Shown here: piece after piece, positions 1-6,718 of the stretch
Layout of the letters: each line of letters opens with the position of its first letter
Numbering within the stretch: position 1 is the stretch's first letter
NCBI GenBank assembly: GCA_045132495.1
Contig: JBGUSK010000021.1
Coordinates: 1 to 34,338, forward strand
Direction of reading: 5' to 3'
DNA: 34,338 nucleotides
Origin: UBA11524 sp045132495
GTDB lineage: Bacteria; Bacillota; Clostridia; Christensenellales; Aristaeellaceae
Program-made: the position numbers and the translations under genes
The notes under the pieces: model-generated
What the model was told of the DNA's origin: nothing
Databases searched by the model: none
Seen by the model: the letters and a program-made list of their open reading frames with translations, nothing else

Positions 1-527
1 ACACCACCATCCACGCCGTCATTGCAGCACTGAAAAACGCCGGCGTGAAGGAGGAAGACATCGCCACCAGCAACTATTCCGTCCATGCGGAATATGATTA
101 TTCCTCCCTCAGCGGGCAGAAGCTGACCGGCTACAACGTGACGAACCAGCTCACCGTCATCATCCGTGACATGGAGCACATCGGCGCAACCCTTGACCAG
201 GCCACCGCTGCCGGCGCCAACAGCATCTACAACATCGAGTTCCTCTCCACCCAGGCGGATGAAGCGCAGGATGAAGCCACAACCTACGCCGTGCAGGACG
301 CGATGCGGCGTGCGAAGCTTCTGGCGGAAGCTGCCGGACTGAAGTTGGGCGGCATTGTGTCCATCTCCGACGCCACCACCGGATTCTATGTGCAAACCCG
401 CTCCTACAAATCCAGCCTGGACGCCGCCGCAGGCAACAGCATCCTGCCGGACAATGCCTCCGTCTCCGCCAGCGTGACCATTGTGTTTGAACTGGTTCCA
501 TCACCAGAATGCTGGATCAACAAATAA
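1..527 (+). CDS. SIMPL (DUF541) domain protein, 5' end outside window
   Basis: The frame is open from base 3 without a stop, so the true start lies left of the window and the GTG at 45 is internal. The visible part has the SIMPL-family pattern: an alanine-rich helix (about codons 5-14), a KEEDIATSNYSV stretch, a later helix beginning DAMRRAKLLAEAAGLKLGGI, and a C-terminal strand ASVTIVFEL. SIMPL proteins are mostly periplasmic or secreted oligomers of uncertain role. The signal peptide, if any, is off the window, so location is not visible. The gene ends 6 bases before a perfect hairpin shared with the convergent ABC operon. Nothing downstream is co-directional, so its partners would be to the left. 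Confidence 0.82.
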   Translation, partial: TTIHAVIAALKNAGVKEEDIATSNYSVHAEYDYSSLSGQKLTGYNVTNQLTVIIRDMEHIGATLDQATAAGANSIYNIEFLSTQADEAQDEATTYAVQDAMRRAKLLAEAAGLKLGGIVSISDATTGFYVQTRSYKSSLDAAAGNSILPDNASVSASVTIVFELVPSPECWINK

Positions 528-532
528 CACAA

Positions 533-573
533 AACGGACTTGCAGACGCTGAATCTGCAAGTCCGTTCTGTTT
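533..573. terminator. Bidirectional terminator between convergent genes
   Basis: A perfect 14-bp stem, 533-546 with 554-567, encloses a 7-nt loop. On the plus strand it is followed by CTGTTT and on the minus strand by TTTGTG, so it can end both the SIMPL transcript and the ABC importer transcript, whose stop codon is at 575. Confidence 0.8.
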
Positions 574-574
574 G

Positions 575-1318
575 TCATAATACCTTCTTCAAGAAATCCT
601 GCGTGCGCTGCTGCTGAGGATTGTTGAAGATCTCCTCGGGGGTGCCCTCTTCGATGATGTGGCCCTCGTCCATGAAGATAACGCGATCCGCTACCTCGCG
701 GGCAAAGCCCATCTCGTGGGTGACGACCACCATCGTCATGCCCTCCTGGGCCAGCTGCTTCATCACGTCCAGCACCTCGCCGACCATCTCGGGGTCAAGG
801 GCGGAGGTGGGCTCGTCAAAGAGCATGACCTGCGGCTCCATGCACAGCGCGCGCACGATGGCGATACTCTGCTTCTGGCCGCCGGACAGCTGGCTGGGAT
901 AAGCATTGGCACGATCCGCAAGGCCCACACGCTTGAGCAGGCCCATGGCCTTTTCCTCAGCCTCGGCCTTGGACTTCTTCAGGAGCTTCCGGGGCGCAAG
1001 GGTCATGTTCTTGAGGATCGTCATGTGGGGGAAGAGGTTGAAGTGCTGGAACACCATGCCCATCTTCTCGCGATGCTTGTTGATGTTCACCTTGGGGTCA
1101 GTGATGTTCACGCCTTCCACGGTGACGGTGCCCTTGGTAGGCTCCTCCAGGAGGTTGAGGCAGCGCAGGAAGGTGGACTTGCCGGAACCGGAGGGGCCGA
1201 TCACAACGACCACTTCGCCGCGCTTGATATCCGCAGAAACGCCGCGCAGGGCCTTCAGCTTGCCATCGTCAAAGTGCTTTTCCAGATCCTTGACGGAAAT
1301 GATAACATCAGTGGTCAC
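575..1318 (-). CDS. Polar amino-acid ABC transporter ATPase (GlnQ/HisP family)
   Basis: A 247-residue cytoplasmic ATPase powering import of a polar amino acid. Visible motifs: Walker A GPSGSGKST at 41-49, Q-loop Gln91, signature LSGGQ at 144-148, Walker B VMLFDEP at 164-170 and switch His201; the length is the family's usual. The signature is followed by KQSIAIV, a departure from the common QQRVAIA but not at a catalytic site. The start is GTG with AAAGGAGG at 1329-1336. It overlaps the end of the permease gene by 11 bases, implying translational coupling. It is the last gene of a binding protein-permease-ATPase operon. The exact substrate (glutamine, cystine, arginine and so on) cannot be read from the ATPase. 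Confidence 0.95.
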   Translation of the reverse strand: MTTDVIISVKDLEKHFDDGKLKALRGVSADIKRGEVVVVIGPSGSGKSTFLRCLNLLEEPTKGTVTVEGVNITDPKVNINKHREKMGMVFQHFNLFPHMTILKNMTLAPRKLLKKSKAEAEEKAMGLLKRVGLADRANAYPSQLSGGQKQSIAIVRALCMEPQVMLFDEPTSALDPEMVGEVLDVMKQLAQEGMTMVVVTHEMGFAREVADRVIFMDEGHIIEEGTPEEIFNNPQQQRTQDFLKKVL

Positions 1319-2114
1319 TGTTGCGCAGCCTCCTTTCCAGCTTGCCGATCAGCCAGGTGAGCGTCAGCACCACCAGCAGGTACAAAAGGCCGGACACGAT
1401 ATAGGGCGTGAAGGCCGAGAAGGTACGGGAGCGGATGTAGTCGCCCGCCTTGGTCAGTTCGGTCAGCGCGATGTAGGACAGGATGGAGGTCTCCTTGATC
1501 AGGGAGATGAACTCATTGCACATCGCAGGCAGGGCGGATTTGGCCGCCTGGGGCAGAATGATGTAGAGCATCGTCCGCACGCCGGAAAGGCCCAGGGAGC
1601 GGCCCGCTTCAGTCTGGCCCTTCTCCACGCTCATGATGCCGCCGCGCACGATCTCAGCCACATAGGCAGCAGAGTTCAACCCGCAGGCGATCACACCGAT
1701 GATGACCTTGTCAATGCGCACCGAGCCGAAGATGCCGAAGTTGATGATCAGCACCTGCAGCAGCAGGGGCGTGCCGCGCATGATGTTGATGTACAGCCCG
1801 GCAAACTTCGAAAGTGCCCGCACAATGAAGGCGCCCACGCTGGGCAGGAGGCCCTTGCCCCGGGCGTGCATATTCTGGATCTGGGGCAGGCGCAGGATGG
1901 CCAGGATGGTGCCCAGCGCCAGGCCTACGAGGATCGCATAGAAGCTGACCTCCAGCGTCACGCCCAGGCCTTTGAGGTACTGCATCCAGCGGTCGCCCTT
2001 GATGACGTTGAGGTAGATTTCCTTGTAGATGAATTGCCAGAAGTTGAGCGTATTGGCCTGTACAGCGGGCTCAATTGCCAGCCACCACTGCTCAAAGATG
2101 GAGATCTCGTTCAA
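1308..2114 (-). CDS. Polar amino-acid ABC transporter permease (HisM/GlnP family)
   Basis: A 268-residue inner-membrane permease. After about 50 residues of N-terminal extension come hydrophobic helices beginning LGVTLEVSFYAILVGLALG. The region EAGRSLGLSGVRTMLYIILPQA is the conserved cytoplasmic EAA-type loop that contacts the ATPase, typical of the His/Glu/Gln/Arg permease family. A single permease gene suggests a homodimer. The start is TTG at 2114 with GGAGG about 7 bases upstream; no nearby ATG has an equally good site. It overlaps the ATPase start. A stable intercistronic hairpin separates it from the binding-protein gene, which would favour higher expression of the latter. Confidence 0.93.
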   Translation of the reverse strand: MNEISIFEQWWLAIEPAVQANTLNFWQFIYKEIYLNVIKGDRWMQYLKGLGVTLEVSFYAILVGLALGTILAILRLPQIQNMHARGKGLLPSVGAFIVRALSKFAGLYINIMRGTPLLLQVLIINFGIFGSVRIDKVIIGVIACGLNSAAYVAEIVRGGIMSVEKGQTEAGRSLGLSGVRTMLYIILPQAAKSALPAMCNEFISLIKETSILSYIALTELTKAGDYIRSRTFSAFTPYIVSGLLYLLVVLTLTWLIGKLERRLRNSDH

Positions 2115-2150
2115 AGGGGTATCCTCCGCACAAATCTGAATCGCACAAAT

Positions 2151-2178
2151 GCCGTAGAGAGGTGTTCCTCCCTACGGC
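2151..2178 (-). other. Intercistronic stem-loop between binding-protein and permease genes
   Basis: The two arms, 2151-2162 and 2167-2178, form a 12-bp stem around a 4-nt loop. The one non-Watson-Crick position is G-U on the minus-strand RNA but C-A on the plus strand, so it fits an RNA read in the direction of this operon. No U-tract follows, so it looks like an mRNA-stabilising or partial-stop element as known between binding-protein and permease genes elsewhere, rather than a full terminator. Confidence 0.6.
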
Positions 2179-2203
2179 CAGATGTATAAATCGGGGAACA
2201 GGA

Positions 2204-2953
2204 TTACTCAGCAGCTTCCTCAGCGGCGGAGAAGTACTTCACAGCCAGCTGCTCGAAGAAGCCCTCAGCCTCCAGCTCAGTCAGCGCGGCGTCGATCTTG
2301 GCCAGCAGCTCGGGGTTGTTCTTGTTGACCTCGATGCCATACCAGTCAGCCTGCAGGCCCATGTCAACGATCACCAGGTTGGGGTCGTTCAGGGAAGCCA
2401 GGATGGCCTGACCAACGGGCTTGTCGATGATGACCGCATCCAGCTTGTTGCCCTGCAGATCCATCACAGCGTTCAGGAAGGTCTTGTACTGGGAGACGTT
2501 CTCCAGGCCGGTGATTTCCTCAGCAGCGAAGTCGCTGGTGGTGCCCAGCTGCACGCCGATGAGCTTGCCCTTGAGCTGGTCAGCAGTCTCGTAGCCGCTG
2601 TCAGCCTTCACGATGACAACCAGGCCAGCGTTGATGTAGCCCTTGGAGAAGTCAACGGTCAGCTTGCGCTCGTCGGTGATGGAGATGCCGGACAGGCCGA
2701 TGGTGTTGGGGTCAGCGGCAACGGCGCTGATAACAGCGTCAAAGTCCATGGCCTCGATCACATACTCCAGGCCAGCCTTCTTGGCGATAGCATCCCACAT
2801 GTCGATATCGTAGCCGACGGTGTCTTCGCCCTCGACGTACTCAAAGGGGGGATACTCGGGGTTGGTGGCCACGATGATGGTTTCATCGGCCAGAGCAGTC
2901 AGGGTGGACAGAGCCAGCACCAAAGCCAGGGCCAGCGCAAACAGCTTCTTCAT
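2204..2953 (-). CDS. Amino-acid ABC transporter substrate-binding protein
   Basis: A 249-residue SBP_bac_3 (family 3) binding protein. The first 22 residues are a signal peptide, with a lysine pair, a leucine/alanine core and an ALA-D cleavage site. The mature part starts with the family pattern IIVATNPEYPPFEY, then GYDIDMWDAIAK and later GISITDERKLTVDFS. An upstream ATG at 2968 is in frame, but GGAGGA at 2961-2966 lies between it and the ATG at 2953, so 2953 is the start. There is no lipobox cysteine, which is unusual for a Gram-positive importer: the protein would need to be retained at the surface another way. It is the first gene after a consensus promoter. Confidence 0.93.
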   Translation of the reverse strand: MKKLFALALALVLALSTLTALADETIIVATNPEYPPFEYVEGEDTVGYDIDMWDAIAKKAGLEYVIEAMDFDAVISAVAADPNTIGLSGISITDERKLTVDFSKGYINAGLVVIVKADSGYETADQLKGKLIGVQLGTTSDFAAEEITGLENVSQYKTFLNAVMDLQGNKLDAVIIDKPVGQAILASLNDPNLVIVDMGLQADWYGIEVNKNNPELLAKIDAALTELEAEGFFEQLAVKYFSAAEEAAE

Positions 2954-2993
2954 AATCATTTCCTCCATTTCTTATTGGAAAGGTACGAGAGGC

Positions 2994-3022
2994 ATTATAC
3001 GCCTGATTTTCTGAATTGTCAA
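2994..3022 (-). promoter_or_regulatory. Consensus sigma-70/SigA promoter of the amino-acid importer operon
   Basis: On the minus strand TTGACA (3017-3022) is followed by exactly 17 bases and TATAAT (2994-2999). Both hexamers match the consensus fully. Transcription would start near 2987, leaving a leader of about 34 nt before the binding-protein ATG. Confidence 0.85.
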
Positions 3023-3057
3023 CGGGTTTTTGTGAATATTTATACATTTTTTCAACT

Positions 3058-3225
3058 TTATTTTCCGGACGCATTCCCGATTTGACCGGGTTTCAGCCTG
3101 TTGCCCCCGGTATTCTCCGCTTTGAAATCCGCAGTTTTATGCATCGTGCATACTCGCTGCAGAATTTCTGTCCCTTCCGGCGAAGCCATGACCATTTTAA
3201 ACAAATCAGCCGCATACGGATGCAT
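3058..3225 (-). CDS. Possible small protein of 55 residues, unknown
   Basis: A short frame begins with ATG at 3225, two bases after the acetyltransferase stop, and encodes MHPYAADLFKMVMASPEG and onward, ending NASGK. It fills most of the otherwise empty gap before the importer promoter and could be translationally coupled to the acetyltransferase. No clear ribosome site and no family is recognised; the composition is not obviously low-complexity. It may equally be a chance frame in the 3' untranslated region. Confidence 0.25.
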   Translation of the reverse strand: MHPYAADLFKMVMASPEGTEILQRVCTMHKTADFKAENTGGNRLKPGQIGNASGK

Positions 3226-3227
3226 AT

Positions 3228-3755
3228 TCACCGCAGTCCCCGTGCTTCCCATGCCTCACGGGTGATGGCGAAGACCCGCAGGCGACCATGATGGAGATCA
3301 TCGTATTCGTCCACCTGGGTCATACCATTCTTCATCGCGGTACGGAAGGAGGGCTCGTTCTCCGCGTTCATGTAGGAATACACTGCCGGGAAGCCGAATT
3401 GCTCGAAGGCCAGGCGAATGCATGCCTTTGCAGCCTCAGAGCCATAGCCCTTGCGCCAGTGATCCTTGCGGATGTGGTAGCCGACTTCCGGCAGCCACTC
3501 ACCATGGATGGGCTGAAGCGAGATGCCGCAGTCGCCGATGAACTCGCCGGTCTCCTTCAGCGTTACGGCCCACAAACCGAAGCCGTGCTTCTCATAGCTG
3601 TCGCGGCACCAGGCGATCCATCGGCGGACGCCAGCCTCATCGTAGGGCTTGGGATAAAACCGCATCGTCTCCGGGTCTGACAGGATGGCGTACAGCGCCG
3701 GGAAGTCATCATCCGTCATCTCGCGCAGGACAAGGCGGGATGTTTCAATGTTCAT
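3228..3755 (-). CDS. GNAT N-acetyltransferase, RimJ/RimL type
   Basis: A 175-residue acetyltransferase of the Acetyltransf_3 type. It opens with the typical ETSRLVLREMTDDDFPALYAI and has the acetyl-CoA pyrophosphate loop RKGYGS at 101-106, then the helix EAAKACIRLAFEQFG and the late N-x-x-S-x-x-x-x-x-K-x-G-M motif (NEPSFRTAMKNGM). The family acetylates protein N-termini or small amines; the substrate here is unknown. The ATG at 3755 has GAGGT about 8 bases upstream. It starts 29 bases after the second exporter permease and is probably co-transcribed, which could mean it modifies the exported compound or confers self-protection; that link is inference. Confidence 0.88.
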   Translation of the reverse strand: MNIETSRLVLREMTDDDFPALYAILSDPETMRFYPKPYDEAGVRRWIAWCRDSYEKHGFGLWAVTLKETGEFIGDCGISLQPIHGEWLPEVGYHIRKDHWRKGYGSEAAKACIRLAFEQFGFPAVYSYMNAENEPSFRTAMKNGMTQVDEYDDLHHGRLRVFAITREAWEARGLR

Positions 3756-3784
3756 ATGCGTACCTCGTTCTAATCAGTGATGGA

Positions 3785-4573
3785 TCAAGTGCCTGTGGAG
3801 CGGTAATGCCTGACCCCCATGTACCAAATCCTGACCATCAGTGCGAAGAAGCCCACTCCTGCAAGTGGCGTGAGGAAGTAGGCCCACTGGGGCAGATTCA
3901 TCATGGGTGCGCCGAGGATGCAGCTCACCGGCCAGTGCATGCACATCGCAAAGGGCGCCAGGTAGGTGAACAGGAAACGCAGTACGCCGGGATAGACGTC
4001 CACCGGGTACTGGCACGCCGAACGACCGCCATAGGTGAGGATGTTGACCATCTCGATGGACTTCACCGAGAAGAAGCTCACCGTGGCCTCGATCATAAAC
4101 AGGCCAAGCAGCAGCAGCATGCTCCCCAGCACCACCTCAACGAGGAGCAGCCCCTTCATCAGCGTCCACTGGATATTCAGCCGTGCTCCCGCCACCAGCA
4201 TGGCGATCACACCCACAAGGAAGCTGCCAAGCCGGCGCGGGTCCAGCTGGGACACCATCACCTGCGTCAGCAGCGGACGAGGGCGCAACAGCAGCGCATC
4301 AAAATCTCCCCTCTGCACGAACCACGCAAAGCTGGTGATCCCCCGCCCGAACAGCTCTGTCAGCGCGAAGGTGGACTGCATCACCCCGAAGAAGAACATG
4401 ACCTCTGCCGGGCCCCAGTGCCCCACAACCTTGAAGCGGCTCAGGAGCACCACCACGGCCAGCAGTTCGCCGCCGGTCATCACAAACTGAGCGATCACCT
4501 GCATGAGCAGGCTGGCCCGGTACTGCATCGCGGATTTGAAGAGCATCTTCACCGCGTGAATCAAGTATTTCAT
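3785..4573 (-). CDS. ABC-2 type exporter permease (COG3694-like)
   Basis: A 262-residue membrane protein with about six hydrophobic helices, for example QVIAQFVMTGGELLAVVVLL and a C-terminal LTPLAGVGFFALMVRIWY. The stretch GITSFAWFVQRGDFDALLLRPRP is the hallmark cytoplasmic segment of the PF06182 (ABC-2 family, formerly DUF990) permeases, which always come as a pair with a COG4586 ATPase. It begins 4 bases after the stop of the other permease gene and is the third gene of the exporter operon. Transport direction is inferred from family; the substrate is unknown. Confidence 0.88.
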   Translation of the reverse strand: MKYLIHAVKMLFKSAMQYRASLLMQVIAQFVMTGGELLAVVVLLSRFKVVGHWGPAEVMFFFGVMQSTFALTELFGRGITSFAWFVQRGDFDALLLRPRPLLTQVMVSQLDPRRLGSFLVGVIAMLVAGARLNIQWTLMKGLLLVEVVLGSMLLLLGLFMIEATVSFFSVKSIEMVNILTYGGRSACQYPVDVYPGVLRFLFTYLAPFAMCMHWPVSCILGAPMMNLPQWAYFLTPLAGVGFFALMVRIWYMGVRHYRSTGT

Positions 4574-4577
4574 GTCC

Positions 4578-5387
4578 TCAGCCTCCCTGCACGATCATGT
4601 TGTCCAGGCGCTTTTGCCACATCGCGCGGCCGATGGCCCGCAGAATAAGTATCCACGCCACCTGCACTGCTGCGTTCAGCAGCCATTCCTGCAGGCTCGC
4701 GCAGTTTTGATACATGCGGATGGGCGCGTCCAGTGCCTGAGCGAAGGGCTGGTAGCGGATCAGCGTCTGTAGCTTGTCCGGGAAGAGCGTCAGAGGAATG
4801 ACGTTGCCGGAGAAGGTCATCATCGTCAGGTTGAGGATAGCCGAAATCCCCCGCTTGTCCAGGGTTTTCATGTTGATGGCGTCGATGATGGAAATCAGCT
4901 CGCACAAGCACACACAGCCGATCAGCAGAGAGAAGACGAACTGCACCAGGCTGAGCCATCCGTCCGGCAGAGCAATCCGCAGCTCTTTGGGCAGGATGAA
5001 CTGGATCGCCACCATGGGAATAAGCCGCATCAGTGCGCCGACCAGTCGTCCGCCCACATCCCGGCACACCCAGAACCGATGCTGATCCACCGGACGCACC
5101 AGCATGTAGGCCACGCCGCCGGACATGATGAGATTCGTCAGCTCGCCATCTGCGGAGAACATCATGCGGAAGAACATCTGCTGCAGCCAGACATAGGTAA
5201 TGGTGTCCCGCAGCATCTCGGGGCTTTCACCAGCGTAGAGAGTCGTGTAAAGGAAGATGTACACCAGCCCGAAGAATACCTGCGTCACCAGGCCGCCCAG
5301 GGCCGCCGCACGGTATTGGGTCTCCATCAGCGCCCGCAGACGAAAGACCGTCAGGTACGGACGCCATGATTTCAGCTTCATCATCAT
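4578..5387 (-). CDS. ABC-2 type exporter permease (COG4587-like)
   Basis: A 269-residue partner permease of the same PF06182 superfamily. It has six predicted helices, including LGGLVTQVFFGLVYIFLYTTLY and QFVFSLLIGCVCLCELISII, and the cytoplasmic segment GGVAYMLVRPVDQHRFW that corresponds to the family's RPxx motif. Three ATG codons stand in a row at 5387, 5384 and 5381; AAGGAG at 5396-5401 best serves the first. That ATG overlaps the ATPase stop codon (ATGA), so the two proteins are translationally coupled. It probably forms a heterodimer with the neighbouring permease. Confidence 0.88.
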   Translation of the reverse strand: MMMKLKSWRPYLTVFRLRALMETQYRAAALGGLVTQVFFGLVYIFLYTTLYAGESPEMLRDTITYVWLQQMFFRMMFSADGELTNLIMSGGVAYMLVRPVDQHRFWVCRDVGGRLVGALMRLIPMVAIQFILPKELRIALPDGWLSLVQFVFSLLIGCVCLCELISIIDAINMKTLDKRGISAILNLTMMTFSGNVIPLTLFPDKLQTLIRYQPFAQALDAPIRMYQNCASLQEWLLNAAVQVAWILILRAIGRAMWQKRLDNMIVQGG

Positions 5388-6355
5388 AACGCCATCTCCT
5401 TGTACATCCGGGCGATGAGCTCGTCCACATTCTGCTCCTTGAGGGTCATCTCCCGGACGCGCCCCGCGGCGAGAATCTGTGGCAGCAGCTCGCTGGTGGG
5501 CGTGACGGCAGGCTCGTAGTTCAGGATGCAGGCGTCACCGTCGCGTTTCACATCCGCAGGGAGGGCCGCCATATTCGGTGCCTCTTCAAAGATCACACGC
5601 AGTGTGTGGACGGTGTCATACTGCTTGAGCAGAGCATCCAGCGCACCATCATAGAGGAGCCGTCCATGCCCCAGCACCATCACGCGGCTGCACAGAGCCA
5701 GCATGTCCTCCATGTCATGGGTAGTGAGGAGGATGGTGGTACCGTTGCGCTCGTTTTCCTCCCGGAGGAAGGCCCGCAGCTTCAATTTGCTGACGGCATC
5801 CAGACCGATGGTGGGCTCGTCGAGGAAAAGAAGCTTCGGTGCATGGAGGAGCGACCCGCACAGCTCCGCACGCATCCTTTGGCCCAGGGACAGCTGGCGC
5901 AGAGGGGCATTCAGAAACTCGCTGAGCTCCAGTGCGTCCACCAGCGTATCAAGGCGCTTCTGCCAGGTTGCATTGTCGATGCCGTAGATGTCCCGCAGCA
6001 GCAGGAAGGAATCGCGAATGGGCACGTCCCACCACAGCTGCGTCCGCTGGCCGAAAACCGCGCCAAGGTGCCGGACGTGCTCCTTGCGGTTCTCCCAGGG
6101 GGTGCGGCCGTCCACCGTACAGGTGCCGGAGGTCGGCGTGAGGATGCCCGTCAGGAGTTTCACCGTTGTCGATTTGCCAGCTCCATTTGGGCCGATCAGT
6201 CCGACGAGCTCGCCCCGTTCGATGCTGAAGGACGCATCCGAGAGGGCTTCAATGTGCTGCTTTTCACGCCGCCAAAGTCGGGAGATGCCGCCGGTTTTGG
6301 GTGCGCTGAAACGCGTGTAGGTCTTGCTGAGGGACTGTGCTTCGATGAATGCCAT
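5384..6355 (-). CDS. ABC-2 type exporter ATPase (COG4586-like)
   Basis: A 323-residue ATPase. Motifs, numbered from the chosen start: Walker A GPNGAGKST 55-63, Q-loop Gln103 in AVFGQRTQLWWD, signature LSLGQ 155-159, Walker B LLFLDEP 175-181 and His213. The FGQRTQLWWD segment and the roughly 100-residue C-terminal tail are typical of COG4586. In-frame ATGs lie at 6373 and 6361, but AAAGGAGG sits just before the ATG at 6355 with proper spacing. It is the first gene of the exporter-acetyltransferase operon and has no promoter of its own, so its expression depends on read-through of the upstream leader terminator. Confidence 0.9.
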   Translation of the reverse strand: MAFIEAQSLSKTYTRFSAPKTGGISRLWRREKQHIEALSDASFSIERGELVGLIGPNGAGKSTTVKLLTGILTPTSGTCTVDGRTPWENRKEHVRHLGAVFGQRTQLWWDVPIRDSFLLLRDIYGIDNATWQKRLDTLVDALELSEFLNAPLRQLSLGQRMRAELCGSLLHAPKLLFLDEPTIGLDAVSKLKLRAFLREENERNGTTILLTTHDMEDMLALCSRVMVLGHGRLLYDGALDALLKQYDTVHTLRVIFEEAPNMAALPADVKRDGDACILNYEPAVTPTSELLPQILAAGRVREMTLKEQNVDELIARMYKEMAL

Positions 6356-6405
6356 GTTCATCCTCCTTTGCATTTTGCGATCATGCCGAACAGCGGAGGG
6401 GTACG

Positions 6406-6459
6406 AAAAACAGCGCCATCTGAATCGCGGATGGCTTTCCCGCAGTTCAGACAGCGCTG
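6406..6459 (-). terminator. Intrinsic terminator (attenuator) inside the exporter leader
   Basis: Two 20-nt arms, 6440-6459 and 6411-6430, pair around a 9-nt loop and are followed by five U (6406-6410) on the minus strand. Nineteen of twenty positions pair; three are G-U wobbles that exist only in the minus-strand RNA, which fixes the direction. It lies between the leader promoter and the ATPase gene, with no promoter visible after it. Confidence 0.8.
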
Positions 6460-6543
6460 CATGATTTTTGCATCGGAGATCGGGGCAAAGGCCCGATTAG
6501 CGCTGTCATTTTCAAAATGACGGCGCGTAGCCAGCAGCCGACT

Positions 6544-6588
6544 TTACGTCGGATGATGGCCGAAGTTGCAGATGTCACAGTATCGCAT
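6544..6588 (-). CDS. Possible 14-residue leader peptide
   Basis: ATG at 6588 opens a frame MRYCDICNFGHHPT ending in TAA. The ATG lies only about 10 nt from the predicted transcript start and lacks a Shine-Dalgarno sequence, so translation would be near-leaderless. The stop codon sits in the loop of the first leader hairpin, a placement that suits ribosome-mediated attenuation. The same frame continues past the TAA for 61 codons with a second CxxC pair, so a broken zinc-ribbon gene is an alternative. Confidence 0.3.
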   Translation of the reverse strand: MRYCDICNFGHHPT

Positions 6589-6604
6589 ATTTTGTTGGGA
6601 ACAC

Positions 6605-6633
6605 AGTATACACCCGTTGGATATCCCTGTCAA
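6605..6633 (-). promoter_or_regulatory. Promoter of the exporter leader, with a palindrome in its spacer
   Basis: On the minus strand TTGACA (6628-6633), a 17-base spacer and TATACT (6605-6610) form a near-consensus promoter. The spacer contains the perfect palindrome GGATATCC at 6619-6626, a candidate operator, possibly for the divergently encoded XRE regulator; this is inference. Confidence 0.75.
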
Positions 6634-6653
6634 TAGCTAAATTGGGAAAGGGG

Positions 6654-6682
6654 TTGCGTCTTCCTGCAAAATGCGGTACAAT
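6654..6682 (+). promoter_or_regulatory. Promoter of the XRE-S24 regulator gene
   Basis: TTGCGT (6654-6659), a 17-base spacer and TACAAT (6677-6682) precede the gene by about 30 bases. The -35 boxes of this and the divergent leader promoter are 20 bases apart, so one bound protein could affect both. Confidence 0.65.
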
Positions 6683-6718
6683 AGCTTCACCATCATATAA
6701 AGAAAGAGGTCGAAGACC

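Larger units (their letters stand above)
6356..6598 (-). ncRNA. Structured attenuator leader of the exporter operon
   Basis: From the predicted start near 6598 the minus-strand RNA holds, in order: a hairpin at 6530-6560 (arms 4+2+5 bp with two U-C mismatches), a hairpin at 6500-6526 (8 bp, one mismatch, 4 bp), a small hairpin at 6479-6497 (6 bp), and a terminator at 6406-6459. The 9-nt stretch at 6499-6507, inside the second hairpin, is exactly complementary to 6450-6458 in the terminator's 5' arm. Terminator and antiterminator are therefore mutually exclusive. I find no T-box motif and no riboswitch class I recognise. A short leader frame covers 6544-6588. The effector is unknown. Confidence 0.6.

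Noticed and set aside
6356..6598. T-box, 6S RNA or another known class for the exporter leader.
   Set aside because: No AGGGUGG-type T-box sequence is present, and the 5' and 3' ends do not pair as in 6S RNA. I could not match any riboswitch core I know by eye.
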